A stretch of 64,000 nt of DNA from Planctomycetota bacterium (GCA_028289345.1 JANQQL010000005.1:37206-101205), one strand, 5' to 3'. Shown: positions 15,987 to 25,596, counted from the first letter of the stretch. Notes: a model not told the origin generated them from the letters alone. A program made the numbers and translations.

Positions 15987-17651
15987 TCAGGTCTCGTCCG
16001 GATCCATCACCTGGTCGATAACGCCCGACAGTAGATCGACATGACCCGAAACATCTGCACTCGCTTCAGCCTTCTTCGAGTCCCGCACAAGAACTGTGCG
16101 CGCAGCGCTTACCGACCGTGACATGATTTCCTGCAGCCGCGCGACCTCGGTGTCGACAAGGACGCGCGCTCGCTCACGCCGGTCACTGAAGTCGTCCCAC
16201 TCTCCCATTGCGGCCGCATCGTAGGCAATGCTCATACCGATGTTGCCGCACTGCTCCAAGATGCGGTCCAGATCCGGCCTTGGGGACTCCTTCCGAATGA
16301 ACTCGCGCACGAAGTCCGCGATCGCGGCGTAGCGCGCCGTCGACATCGCGGCATCCAAAATATTGCCGAACGCAAGGTTCAAAAAGACATCCATCTCGAG
16401 ATGGACCAGCAACACGGGCCAGTTGCAAACAGTGCGGCAGGACAGCATCTCTTCCACAAAATCACTCGTGTGGCGACGCAGCACGGCGACCTGCGCCGCC
16501 GCCGCAGGGTCTAGATTCACATGAAACTCGAACGGGATCTCCCCGGGCAGGTCGGCATCGTGACGCAGAACGATCGGCAGTAGAGCTTGGATCTCCTCCT
16601 GGAGACGTTCCACATCGCTTCGCAGGTCGACGGAATGAGGGAAGCGCGAAACGAGCCGTTCGAATGCTGCCGGATCATCGACAGTGCTGGCGTCCCGTGC
16701 GACCTCAAGATACAGCTCCTTGCCGGATTCTCTCAGCCGCTCCTGAGTCGCGAAGAACCACTGTCGACGCTGAAAACGCTGTTCGTCCAGCACGAGAATC
16801 GTATGCCGCTCAGCCCGTCTCGCGGCGAGTGCCTCTAGTTCGTAGCGCAGCCCGTTCGATTGGTTCGAGACGTAAACCAGATATCCCGATGCGGACGGCA
16901 TGAGTTCGGCGATGCGTCTTTTCCAAGACAATGGGTTAAGGAACACGCCAGCTTCATGAGAGCGCGCGAACTCGGCGACAGCGCCGAGGCTGTTCCCTCC
17001 TTGTGCAAGAGCGATCCCGATGATTTGCATTGCCCAAAGAAGATCCGAAGGACTGAGCGCCTTGACAACGTTCAGGTCTGCCGCGAGATCGGTGAGCACA
17101 CGGACGTCGAAACTGAAGTCTTCCACTGAGGTCAGACCAACTCCGGCGGAACCCTCTGACACGGCGAGGTCGTAGTCGGTCGCACGCAGATAGAGGAGTG
17201 TCGGCAGGTCCAGCGTCCCCGACGCAATCTGACGTCGTTTGATGTTCTGGATCTTGTGTGACATGTATAGGAACACGAAGTAGTCCCATGCGTATCGCAT
17301 TCGCTTCGCGTTCTGCATTGAGAACGCTGGCAGCACGACGGCATCTTCAGCAACCTTTGGGCGGAGATTTGTGTCCATGCACCCTTCGCGAATCAAGTCG
17401 TGCAAGTCCCGCTGGATCTCGAATCCGTACGCCACATACATCCGGTAGACACCACGCCCGTGAAGGGACATGACAGCTTCGGCAACCTCGTCAAGAGCCC
17501 TAAGGGCGCGATTGCAAAACAGATCAGGCAGTTTGTCCATCCTCGCTTTTCTCCAAACTCCCTCTGCATAGGACTTGGCGCCGAGGGTTTGCAAACTCAG
17601 CGGATGCCCCGCAATCTCCCTCTTGTCTGTCACGATCAGAGTCGTCGGCAC
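15987..17651 (-). CDS. Cytoplasmic protein of unknown function, probably 5'-truncated by a frameshift
   Basis: 554 residues from a GTG at 17651 without a clear ribosome site. It is mostly alpha-helical with no signal peptide or membrane segment, and I recognise no domain. An in-frame TGA lies 20 codons upstream. Between it and the GTG the frame reads EYGFEQFDTDVLVV, which looks like coding sequence. It continues smoothly, after a shift, from the frame at 17802-17695 (FASGFEHDHWFEKV). The real start is therefore probably at or before 17802, and the gene as sequenced is interrupted. The middle has a coiled or charged stretch around the Glu/Arg-rich LEALAARRAERH. Confidence 0.6.
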   Translation of the reverse strand: MPTTLIVTDKREIAGHPLSLQTLGAKSYAEGVWRKARMDKLPDLFCNRALRALDEVAEAVMSLHGRGVYRMYVAYGFEIQRDLHDLIREGCMDTNLRPKVAEDAVVLPAFSMQNAKRMRYAWDYFVFLYMSHKIQNIKRRQIASGTLDLPTLLYLRATDYDLAVSEGSAGVGLTSVEDFSFDVRVLTDLAADLNVVKALSPSDLLWAMQIIGIALAQGGNSLGAVAEFARSHEAGVFLNPLSWKRRIAELMPSASGYLVYVSNQSNGLRYELEALAARRAERHTILVLDEQRFQRRQWFFATQERLRESGKELYLEVARDASTVDDPAAFERLVSRFPHSVDLRSDVERLQEEIQALLPIVLRHDADLPGEIPFEFHVNLDPAAAAQVAVLRRHTSDFVEEMLSCRTVCNWPVLLVHLEMDVFLNLAFGNILDAAMSTARYAAIADFVREFIRKESPRPDLDRILEQCGNIGMSIAYDAAAMGEWDDFSDRRERARVLVDTEVARLQEIMSRSVSAARTVLVRDSKKAEASADVSGHVDLLSGVIDQVMDPDET

Positions 17652-17802
17652 GACCAGAACATCGGTATCGAACTGCTCGAACCCGTACTCTCACCTTCTC
17701 GAACCAATGGTCGTGCTCGAAGCCGGAAGCAAACTGGGCGGCCTGCTTCGTCACGACCACCGACACGCTGCCTGAAAGCGGGCGTCGATCGACCACTCGC
17801 AC
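17652..17802 (-). pseudogene. Probable N-terminal coding segment in a shifted frame
   Basis: From GTG 17802 the frame reads VVVTKQAAQFASGFEHDHW then FEKVR. At the sequence GTGAGAGTACGGG, losing one GA unit (or gaining one base) would join it to EYGFEQFDTDVLVVPTT and the 554-residue frame. A dinucleotide-repeat slip is a common cause. Whether this is a true mutation or an assembly error cannot be told here. Confidence 0.5.
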
Positions 17803-18121
17803 CCTACCAGACGTTGCAGCTCCGAAGCGTCACAGCCAGGCGCAACGCAGACCAGAAAGTGCCACTGCGTAATGTTGCGGGGGCGACTGATGCGCTCGTG
17901 TTCAAAACCTCGACTGGGACGAGCACATGACGACCACCGACCGAGCGATTCTCCTTCCACCTTTGCCAAGGTTTTTCTAGCTCTACAAGGGGAGCCGAAG
18001 CCACTTTGCAAGGGTGACGCCAAGGTTTCATCAATCGCCTGAACTTCGGCTGCATCCCCCATGGCCACGGAGGGTTCTCCACGCCACGCGGCCTCACGCT
18101 GCGGCGGAGTTTTGGCTCGGC
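17803..18121. other. Spacer, possibly more of the shifted gene's 5' end
   Basis: A minus-strand frame here reads ITQWHFLVCVAPGCDASE and then ELQRLVG just before 17802, one base out of phase with the 17802 frame. It may be still more of the same broken gene, or chance. Nothing else was recognised. Confidence 0.3.
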
Positions 18122-19885
18122 TCAGTTTTCGGATACGACGACCAGGTCGTCCTTAGTCGTCCTGAACGACACCCAGACCGGAACATGGTCAGAGAAATCC
18201 CGAATGTAGCGCTCGGCCACCGTTCTATTTTTCAACGGGTAGACAAAGCCGCTGCGCCGAACGACCTCCTGGGTGTCGTGAAAGCGGATGAAGACGTGAT
18301 CGATCAGGTCATCGGACTCGTGCAGTTTCGAGTTCTTGATGTAGGAGCCCCTGGCGGAACCTTCCTCGAGGAACGCCATCTGGGACGTGAAGCCCGCCGC
18401 CGCCAGAGAGTCGAAGGACTCGTGGCCTAGGAGGTGGTTGAAGTCTCCCACCAAGAGAACGTCGCGATCCCCGCTTTCCGTCACCAGCCGGTCGACCTGC
18501 TCGACGATCCGTTCGCACTGAGTTGACCGGACGAAGGTGTTGCACCACTGGCTACCACTACTCTTGGTGCTCCTTGATTTCAGGTGGACGCCGACTACCC
18601 AGAAGCTGAACTCGCCTGCGGTGAAGTGACCCGCCAAGGGGAGTCGGAGGCCGTCGACCTGGCAAGAGCCGTCCGGGTTCGTGATCTCGGTGCCGATCGG
18701 AAGCTCCTGGAGGGAATCCGGGGTCAGTTTCACCTCGTCCTCGTCCCAGGCCAGCACCACGAACTGGTTGCGGTTGCTGGTGGTGCCCTCGTGGAAGACG
18801 TAGCCATACTGGCTGAGCTCGCTCTTCAAGGTTGCCCACTGGGAGCTCTGTGTGTTGATCTCCTGGAACACCACGACCTCGAGATCGTGGCGGACGGCAA
18901 TCCGGTTCGCCAGTTCCTCCAAGTCCTCCTGCTTGCGCTTCGGTCGGCCCTTCCGCTTGGAACCAAGGAGCTCGATGTTGAACGACCCGACCTGGATCGT
19001 GCCCGGGTCGGCGGAGTTTGGATCCGCGAAGGTGAACGTCGCTCGGACCGGCCGATGGTCCGAGTTGCGAGCGTCGTCCCCGAAGTCCATCCGTTGGGCT
19101 GGAGTGTCCGACCCTCGGTTCATGATCGTCGACTTGCCGCTCCAACCCGGCGCCCGATCCTCGTTGGCGACGAACACGAAGTCCAGGACGGACTTGTAGT
19201 CGTCATCGTCGTGGGTCTTCACCAGGTGCAATGGCCGCACCCAGCGAAATTCGCCGTTCACCAGTTCGTGATAGGAAGGAGCGCCGCTCAGGGTGTCGAT
19301 GTTCACGTCAAAGTTGTAGTCGCCCACCGCAATGATCGGCAGGCTCTCTCCGGCAGCCCACTCGTTGAGGAGCTTGGACTGCGTGAGGCGGTCGGCGCGA
19401 TCCTTGCTGCTGCTCTTCTTCCCGCGGAGGAGGTGATTGACCACGAACAGAAACTCCTGCCCGGTCTCTCGACCGCGAAACTGCGCCACCAGTGCTCCGC
19501 GCAGGCCATTGCGACCAACCTGGATCCGCCTCAGCTCGTACTTCTTGATCAGTTTGAGGCGCTCGGCGTTGAAGAGGATGGCGAGGCGGTCGCTGCGTCC
19601 CGTCTTGCCGAGGATCAACTGGAAGTCCTGGCCTCCAGCGGCAGCCTCTGCGGCCGCGCGGAATTTCTCCGCAACGTCCTTGTTCTGAACCTCGGTCAGC
19701 CCCCAGAGATCGATGTTCTTTTTTCGGCGCATCTGGCTCGCCAGGAGATCCGGATCGGCCTCCTGGGCGTTGTTCATGTTTGACTGCATATTCCAGGTCA
19801 TAACGCGTAACTGCGTCTCCTGGGCATCAACCCGGGCTGCGACGAGAGTAAACGAGAGCAACGGACTGAAAAGGCCGAATTTCAT
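18122..19885 (-). CDS. Exported protein with two endonuclease/exonuclease/phosphatase domains
   Basis: 587 residues from ATG 19885, preceded by AGGAGG at 6-7 nt. A signal peptide (about 1-21, ending VDAQ) is followed by two complete EEP-fold domains in tandem. Domain 1 (about 27-290) has MTWNMQ, TEVQ, VNHLL, VGDYNFD and SDHRPV. Domain 2 (about 300-580) has GSFNIELL, QEIN, VGVHLKS, VGDFNH and SDHVPVW. These are the Asn, Glu, Asp-X-Asn and Asp-His metal/catalytic positions of the DNase I/exonuclease III superfamily, present in both copies. It could be an extracellular nuclease or a phosphodiesterase/phosphatase on phosphorylated lipids or nucleotides. Two intact active sites in one chain are uncommon. 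Confidence 0.9.
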   Translation of the reverse strand: MKFGLFSPLLSFTLVAARVDAQETQLRVMTWNMQSNMNNAQEADPDLLASQMRRKKNIDLWGLTEVQNKDVAEKFRAAAEAAAGGQDFQLILGKTGRSDRLAILFNAERLKLIKKYELRRIQVGRNGLRGALVAQFRGRETGQEFLFVVNHLLRGKKSSSKDRADRLTQSKLLNEWAAGESLPIIAVGDYNFDVNIDTLSGAPSYHELVNGEFRWVRPLHLVKTHDDDDYKSVLDFVFVANEDRAPGWSGKSTIMNRGSDTPAQRMDFGDDARNSDHRPVRATFTFADPNSADPGTIQVGSFNIELLGSKRKGRPKRKQEDLEELANRIAVRHDLEVVVFQEINTQSSQWATLKSELSQYGYVFHEGTTSNRNQFVVLAWDEDEVKLTPDSLQELPIGTEITNPDGSCQVDGLRLPLAGHFTAGEFSFWVVGVHLKSRSTKSSGSQWCNTFVRSTQCERIVEQVDRLVTESGDRDVLLVGDFNHLLGHESFDSLAAAGFTSQMAFLEEGSARGSYIKNSKLHESDDLIDHVFIRFHDTQEVVRRSGFVYPLKNRTVAERYIRDFSDHVPVWVSFRTTKDDLVVVSEN

Positions 19886-20051
19886 GACAGTCCTCCTCGG
19901 TTCGAGTGGTAGAGCCATAGTTGAAGCGGAGGCAAGGCCCGACGGTATCTGGGCCGCACCGGGTAGGCGCTTGCTACATTGGCGAAAACTCACGTTGCCA
20001 GGCGATCAATGAGTCCGTTGTTCACTACCGCTTTGAACGAACGCAGTGGAC

Positions 20052-20240
20052 TCACTTGGTGCAACTGCACAGGTAATCGTCATTGTCAATGATGCCATTG
20101 GAGGACATTTGCATCAAGTAGGTCAACCCCGCACCGCCGTCTTTGGGGGGAGGCGTGTGTACGGGACTTCTCTCTGAACCTCCTGGGACTCGATCGCCGC
20201 CACCGACCTCTTTTCGGACGAAGTGTGGACGCCCGCTCAT
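20052..20240 (-). CDS. Possible small protein, 62 aa, Cys-terminated
   Basis: A frame with ordinary codon use whose C-terminus (NGIIDNDDYLCSCTK) looks protein-like, but the ribosome site is weak. It sits in the 411-bp spacer between two same-strand genes. It could be a small orphan, a gene remnant or chance. The remainder of the spacer (19886-20051 and 20241-20297) holds nothing recognisable. Confidence 0.3.
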   Translation of the reverse strand: MSGRPHFVRKEVGGGDRVPGGSERSPVHTPPPKDGGAGLTYLMQMSSNGIIDNDDYLCSCTK

Positions 20241-20297
20241 TTCTCAGGAAGCACAACACGAAGTCCCCGACGGCGTGTGTGACGCGGTCCCGAAGAC

Positions 20298-21656
20298 TCA
20301 CGAATCCTCGCGCGAAGAACCCAAATCGTCTGTTGGTCCTGCTTTCTTCGCGATCGGTCGGAACGCGAGATCCTGGAACCGACAAGCGGCTCCCAGCACG
20401 CCGATTTGAACCGCGCCCGCCGCAACACCGGTGGGCCCCTCGACGACGAGGTAGCCGTCGAGCCACACCTGAGTGTGAGCGCCGATCCGGATCACAGCGC
20501 AATCCGCGACACGCCCCGACAGGTTGCCCTCGTTTGGGTTGACCGCGCTGTAGCGGACGCCGTCAAACAGGAAGCATCCGTTCGCGACCAGCTGGACCGT
20601 GACCTCCGGCCCAAGGCTCAGTTGGGCGCAGGAACCGGCGTCCAGGTCCAGCGTGGCACGAAGCACTCCGTTTCCGAGAGGACCGGCAGCCACCGAGCAA
20701 ACCTGCCACTGATCGCCGTCGACCGGGCGGGCTTCCACGACTTGATCAGAGAAGCTCCAGCCTTCAGGAAGATTCTTGGCATCCGCGGGCAGCAGTTGCC
20801 AGTCGGATTGACCTCGGCGGGCCAGTTCCGGAAGACGCAGCTCGAGGTCGCGCTCGAGCGAGGAAAACCTCACTTGCTCGCCGGAGCGCCTTCTCATCAG
20901 ATCCCGCGTCTCGGGCAGGATCTCCACTTCATCCAACACCTCGTGCCAGCCTCGCTCGAGTTGCTCCAGCGATTGTCCGTAGACCTTCTCGGCCGGAACG
21001 CCCTGGTAGTATCGCTTGAGCTTTTCCACACCGAATTGCTGTCGCAGGTACAACAGATAGCTGGCCGCAACGTCGTAGCCGAAGAAGTCCGGGTGCTGTG
21101 CGTGCCAGGCGTAGAAGTCCTTCAGCTCGACTAGCGCGCGCAACGCGGGAAGTCGGCCGCGACGCCGTTCGAACGCAGCCGCCGTGTGAGCGTGCAGATG
21201 ATGCGTGTACACCATCAGCGCGTTGGCGAGTCCCTCGACAAAGAACAGCGAGCGGTGTTCGGGGCCGTTGCTGGCGAGCTGGTCCGCGATGACGTGAACG
21301 AGCTCGTGATAGCGGGTTTGCTCGTTGTCGTACGGAATGTGCAGCTCGGCACCCGAGGCAAATCCACCGACACCGTCCACGCCGGTGACGAAGCCCAGCT
21401 CGCCCGGGTCGTCGTACAAGAACACCTCGAAACGGCCGCGGTAGGTCATCTCCAGCTGACCGGTGATGTCTGCGAATTCGCGCTCGATGCAGGTTGCCAC
21501 GTAGGGGACGCTGGCGGCCGCGCGCGAGCCGGGACGATAGCGCAGGACAAACCCAGGCCGGGTGAGCTCTCCGCGTAGCACCGTGGCGGGGCTGACCTGG
21601 GCGGTGGCATTCGCAGAAAGTTCGATCAGCAGGGTGAGTGTCGGCAGCCAGCGCAT
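20298..21656 (-). CDS. Exported HExxH zinc metallopeptidase with C-terminal jelly-roll-like domain
   Basis: 452 residues from ATG 21656 (GAGGGAG upstream), with a signal peptide of about 20 residues. The peptidase part contains RYHELVHVIADQ: His117, Glu118 and His121, with Glu141 in FFVEGLANAL. This is the gluzincin HExxH...E arrangement of peptidase-MA-like families that act on surface or periplasmic proteins. Residues about 280-452 form a beta-rich domain resembling LamG/3-keto-disaccharide-hydrolase-type sandwiches (VWLDGYLVVEG, closing CRFQDLAFRP), probably for sugar or substrate binding. Both catalytic and metal residues are present. Substrate unknown. Confidence 0.8.
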   Translation of the reverse strand: MRWLPTLTLLIELSANATAQVSPATVLRGELTRPGFVLRYRPGSRAAASVPYVATCIEREFADITGQLEMTYRGRFEVFLYDDPGELGFVTGVDGVGGFASGAELHIPYDNEQTRYHELVHVIADQLASNGPEHRSLFFVEGLANALMVYTHHLHAHTAAAFERRRGRLPALRALVELKDFYAWHAQHPDFFGYDVAASYLLYLRQQFGVEKLKRYYQGVPAEKVYGQSLEQLERGWHEVLDEVEILPETRDLMRRRSGEQVRFSSLERDLELRLPELARRGQSDWQLLPADAKNLPEGWSFSDQVVEARPVDGDQWQVCSVAAGPLGNGVLRATLDLDAGSCAQLSLGPEVTVQLVANGCFLFDGVRYSAVNPNEGNLSGRVADCAVIRIGAHTQVWLDGYLVVEGPTGVAAGAVQIGVLGAACRFQDLAFRPIAKKAGPTDDLGSSREDS

Positions 21657-22204
21657 CGCGTCTCCCTCGTTCTGGAGCTTGGTTCCTGACTGAGACGCTG
21701 TCTGTGACGTCGAATCTATGCCTGGAATCCACGGCGGCGCCAAATCCAGAAACTGCCGGTGGCTAGGCTTGCCGTGGCGACGGTACCAGCGTCCAGGGTC
21801 GATGCCGGTGAATCCAGGGACAAGAGGCGAACAGCCGCCTGGCTCTGGAGCAGCTCTTGATCATCGATCGCAACGGCACGTTCTGCCCGATGCTCGAGAC
21901 CATGCCCGCTGGCGGAACACCAATCATCACCGACGACCAGGTCCCCAACATGCACCCCAAGGCGGGTGGCGAGGCAAGTGACCCGTGTCGGCCCCCCTGG
22001 TCGGGCAATCGCCGACATCGTGATTCGCGATGACGAGGAACGGCCGAACGCTCGGACTTTCCGAGTTAAATTTTGAGCTTCGGGCACTCTTTCTACGTGC
22101 AGACGAATGCCAGAAAAAAGGCTGGCTTTGCTGAGTCCTCGAATGACACGGGCGGAATCTCCGGTGTGGAGATCCCCCCAACCTGTCCCTTCCCGGAACC
22201 TCCC
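21657..22204. other. Spacer between divergent secreted-protein genes
   Basis: Promoters for the metallopeptidase (left) and the TolB-like gene (right) should lie here. A plus-strand stretch around 21850-21960 reads protein-like (LLIIDRNGTFCPM, GTPIITDDQVPNMHP) without a start or clean end. It may be a gene relic whose family I cannot name. Confidence 0.35.
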
Positions 22205-23224
22205 ATGCCTTTCTCCCGAGCCCTCCCTCTTCTGATCCTCTTCTCCGTGGACGAACCCACCACCCGACCGACATCAGATCCGGTCGTGCAGCCGCAGGTT
22301 GAGCGTCCCGGCTACGCCAGCGCGGAACAACAACTCTCTGGAGAGATTCTCTTCTACAGCGAAGCGAGCGGAGCCAAGCAGCTCTACCTCCTAGAACTCG
22401 ATAGCAACCTGATGCAACCGATCGGGAAGTCCGGCAGCCGGCCCGACCATTACCCGCGTTGGTCACCCGACGGAAAGAAGGTCGTGTTCCAATCGTACCG
22501 AAGAGGTGGGTGGCACCCGTGGATCATGGACGCGGACGGATCCCACGCGCGACGCATCACCAGCGCCCCCAGCGGCAGTCCTCGCCACTACGAGTTCGAC
22601 CCCTCCTTTGCTTCGGACAACAAGACGATTGTGTTCGTTTCGAACTCGGACCTGTATCAAGTCTCCGTGGACGAGCCGACACCAGTTCGAATCGGAGCCT
22701 CCACTCCTTCCCTTCTCGAGGCTTCGCCAACCTACGCCCCCGACATGCAACGCATTGCCTTTGATGGATACCATCGAGGCACAAACAGCCTCCACGTTTA
22801 CACCGTGTCGCCGGACGGAGGAGATCGTCAGCAGCTCACCTCAGGGCAAGCCCATCACCTCTCCCCGACTTGGTCACCCAATGGCGAGAAACTCCTTTTC
22901 TACTCTGACCGCGAAGGAAGCTTCGAGCTTTACGAAATGAACGCGGATGGCAGTGGCATCCGGCGCCTCCTCCAGCCCGACGCGTGGAAAGAGGCCGGAT
23001 TCACTGAGGCCCGGCTCGTGGACCCTTGGGACAACGACAACGGTGCCGTCCACCAGTATCGAGCTTCGTACTCCCCGGACGGAAACTGGATCGCCTTCAG
23101 TCGCGACGTCGATGGAGACCGCGAGCTTTTTGTGACAAACATCGAAGGAACGAACATCGTTCGCCTGACATTCCAAAAAGGCCATGACGGATTTCCAGAA
23201 TGGCGGCCCACTCCATTCGAATAA
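22205..23224 (+). CDS. TolB-like beta-propeller protein
   Basis: 339 residues. The start at ATG 22205 (MPFSRALPLLILF) gives a short hydrophobic signal; the upstream open frame is less likely. At least five WD40-like/PD40 blades are visible with the usual pattern: PRWSPDGKKVVFQS, MDADGSHARRIT, PTWSPNGEKLLFYSD, MNADGSGIRRL and ASYSPDGNWIAFSRD. This is the fold of the TolB C-terminal domain. A stand-alone exported propeller of this sort usually mediates protein binding. No tol/pal genes are nearby, so it is not the Tol-Pal TolB itself. Confidence 0.85.
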   Translation: MPFSRALPLLILFSVDEPTTRPTSDPVVQPQVERPGYASAEQQLSGEILFYSEASGAKQLYLLELDSNLMQPIGKSGSRPDHYPRWSPDGKKVVFQSYRRGGWHPWIMDADGSHARRITSAPSGSPRHYEFDPSFASDNKTIVFVSNSDLYQVSVDEPTPVRIGASTPSLLEASPTYAPDMQRIAFDGYHRGTNSLHVYTVSPDGGDRQQLTSGQAHHLSPTWSPNGEKLLFYSDREGSFELYEMNADGSGIRRLLQPDAWKEAGFTEARLVDPWDNDNGAVHQYRASYSPDGNWIAFSRDVDGDRELFVTNIEGTNIVRLTFQKGHDGFPEWRPTPFE

Positions 23225-23458
23225 GGCGTCGTCGTGTTCGCGAGCGATCGACAAGCACCCTCCCGAAACCATTTCCGCCTGCTCGCCACGAACGAGAGCA
23301 CTGGCATCGCGAAGCTGACGGTCGCGAACTTTCTCCATGTTCACGCTCGCTTTGGAAGCAAAGCGGACGGAGCTACGAACATCGAGCAAAGGCTGAGTGA
23401 GGAGCAGGGTCCGAGCCCCCGGAAACACCTCGCAGAGAGGTGAGCGCGTCTTGACGAA

Positions 23459-24877
23459 TCAAGGAACGGTCAGCCGCTTCACCCCGCTCACGATCAGCTT
23501 GTCCGTCGCATCTTTCGCGAAGGCGACGTGATCGATCGTGGATCCCGACAGACCGAACGGCACTAGGAAATCGAACTGTTTCGTTCCGGTACTGTCGAAC
23601 TGAAAGATGCCCAGGCTGACAAACATCGGCACCTCGTTGATCGCGGTGATCGCATAGAGAAGGCGATTTCCTGGCACTCCTTCGCGAATGATCTCCGTCA
23701 CCGGCTCGTTCTCCGCGGCGATATCTGGAATGATGTCGAGGTAGAGATCGTTGCCCCGGTGAACGTTCACATGCCCGAGCTCGGCCCCACAAAGAGGCAT
23801 CGGGGAGGCCACTGCGTATTCCGAGAGACCGTCGGCATCGAGATCCCCCAGTCCGGCGAGCCCCGACCCGTGGACCGATCCCGACAGCGGATTGGCATGG
23901 CGAAAGAGAGCAGCGCCGCTGCTCCCGGAAAACAGCGTGACCCGGTCATCTTCGGCAACCAGCAGGTCCTGAGTACCATCGCCGTTGACGTCTCCGGCGC
24001 CGTCGACGGAGAAACCGAAGCTGTCGTCGCTGCTCCCAGAGAGGGAAAGAACGACTGCTCCGGTCGCACCCGAGTGCACGGTCACCGTCCCTTGAAGCGG
24101 GTTTCCGATCGCGAAGTCGGTGACTCCGTCGGAGTCCAGGTCTCCGACGTCACGAAGAGTCCGGTTCCCCGAGGGACTGCTTTGGGAACGGATCAGGTCT
24201 CCGTCGATTCCCGAGTAAAGGGAAACGGTCTGTTCCGATCCCGTTCTTCCCACGAGGTAATCCGCGTGCCCATCGTTGTTCACATCTCCCAGATCGCTCA
24301 CGACCGTTCCGGTGGACGCAGAGTGAGCGCGGATCAAACTGCCATCGATGCCGGAGAACACACGGGCGAAATCAGTGATGAATGGGTTTCCCGTCGAAGT
24401 CGCGACGAGGACATCGCCGTGGCCGTCTCCATCGACGTCACCGGCCTTGCTGACATGCGCGCCGAGCCGATCTCCGCTCCAGGAATGAAGCAGCGACCCG
24501 TCCAGTCCGGAGTAAAGCGAAGCGATTCCTCCAACCGGATCGCCGACGAGGAGGTCCGCATGCCCGTCGCCGTTCGTATCTCCCGCTCCATCCACCACAA
24601 CGCCGAAGTCGAACCCGCCGCTCCAAGTGTGCAGCACGCTCCCGTCTCCCCCCGAATAGACCACGACTTCTGCGGGGCTCCCCCCGAAGACACACGCTCT
24701 CGATCCAGCGATCAGGTCGGAGATTCCGTCACCGTCGACATCTCCCGCATTCGCCACCTCGACTCCAAACTGGGGAACCGCTCTCACGAACTCGTGCAAG
24801 GTCTCTTGCCCCACCAGTGACGGAAGGCCCACAGTCAACACTCCGGGCAAATAGAAAGCGATCGCAATACGACCCAT
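23459..24877 (-). CDS. Exported FG-GAP/integrin-alpha-like propeller protein
   Basis: 472 residues. A signal peptide (about 1-23, ending SLVGQ) is followed by about six to seven FG-GAP/VCBS-type repeats, each with a Ca-binding loop: DVDGDGISD, DTNGDGHAD, DVDGDGHGD, DVNNDGHAD, DLDSDGVTD, DVNGDGTQD, DLDADGLSE. A non-repeat beta domain of about 110 residues closes the protein. GAGAG precedes the ATG. The calcium loops imply a seven-bladed propeller outside the cell, for adhesion or binding. It converges with the TolB-like gene across about 230 bp. Confidence 0.9.
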   Translation of the reverse strand: MGRIAIAFYLPGVLTVGLPSLVGQETLHEFVRAVPQFGVEVANAGDVDGDGISDLIAGSRACVFGGSPAEVVVYSGGDGSVLHTWSGGFDFGVVVDGAGDTNGDGHADLLVGDPVGGIASLYSGLDGSLLHSWSGDRLGAHVSKAGDVDGDGHGDVLVATSTGNPFITDFARVFSGIDGSLIRAHSASTGTVVSDLGDVNNDGHADYLVGRTGSEQTVSLYSGIDGDLIRSQSSPSGNRTLRDVGDLDSDGVTDFAIGNPLQGTVTVHSGATGAVVLSLSGSSDDSFGFSVDGAGDVNGDGTQDLLVAEDDRVTLFSGSSGAALFRHANPLSGSVHGSGLAGLGDLDADGLSEYAVASPMPLCGAELGHVNVHRGNDLYLDIIPDIAAENEPVTEIIREGVPGNRLLYAITAINEVPMFVSLGIFQFDSTGTKQFDFLVPFGLSGSTIDHVAFAKDATDKLIVSGVKRLTVP

Positions 24878-25005
24878 CAGACTCTCTCCGTGGCTGTCCT
24901 TCCCTTGCAGCGGAATCGGTGCCCGAGCGGCTGCCGACTCCTTTCTCTGGTAAATTCCACCTATGGGCTCCCTTCCTCAAAATGGACAGCTGATTCGAGA
25001 TTTTC

Positions 25006-25596
25006 TTGCGTGAGCCAACCACTCATCCATCCCTGCTTCAGCGGGTGCGAGATCCTGCAGACGTCACGGCATGGAGAGAATTCGAAGAACGTTACCGCGG
25101 CCTGATTCTTCGCTTTTGCTGGAGGAGAGGTCTGCAGGCCACCGACGCCGAAGACATCTGCCAGGTCACGTTGCTGAGCCTGGCTCAGGCGCTCCCTCGT
25201 TTCGAGTACTCCCCCGCTCGAGGTCGATTTCGCCACTACCTCGGTCGAATCGTGCAGAACGCCATCAATCAGGATTTCTCGAGTCCATCCTCGCGGCTGA
25301 AACCACTAGAGACGGATGTGCTCGAGTCTCTGGAGCACTCAGACTCGACGCTGGACGCCGACTGGGAGCAAGAGTGGGTGGATCACCACTACCGGATCGC
25401 TCTCGCCCGTGTTCGCCAGCGAAGAGACACAAGAAGCGTCCAGGTATTTCAATCCTTGCTGGACGGGAACTCGGTCGCCGATGCCGCGCAAGAGTTCGGG
25501 CTGTCCCTCCAAGCGGTCCACAAGATCAAACAGCGAATTCGCAAGGATTTGAAAGATCAAGTGCGAGCGCAGATCGCGGATGAAGATGGAAGGTGA
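25006..25596 (+). CDS. ECF-type RNA polymerase sigma factor, coupled to a kinase gene
   Basis: 196 residues from a TTG at 25006 with only a weak ribosome site; the precise start is uncertain. Region 2 has the planctomycete-class pattern AWREFEERYRGLILRFC, then DAEDICQVTLL and FRHYLGRIVQNAI. Region 4 carries VADAAQEFGLSLQAVHKIKQ. The stop overlaps the start of the downstream kinase by 17 bp, so the two are translated together and very probably function together: the kinase senses and the sigma factor responds. No anti-sigma factor is present. Confidence 0.9.
   Translation: MREPTTHPSLLQRVRDPADVTAWREFEERYRGLILRFCWRRGLQATDAEDICQVTLLSLAQALPRFEYSPARGRFRHYLGRIVQNAINQDFSSPSSRLKPLETDVLESLEHSDSTLDADWEQEWVDHHYRIALARVRQRRDTRSVQVFQSLLDGNSVADAAQEFGLSLQAVHKIKQRIRKDLKDQVRAQIADEDGR

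Noticed and set aside
22205..23224. Reading the TolB-like protein as TolB of the Tol-Pal system
   Set aside because: No tolQ, tolR, tolA or pal genes are nearby and the N-terminal TolB domain is missing; only the propeller part is present.
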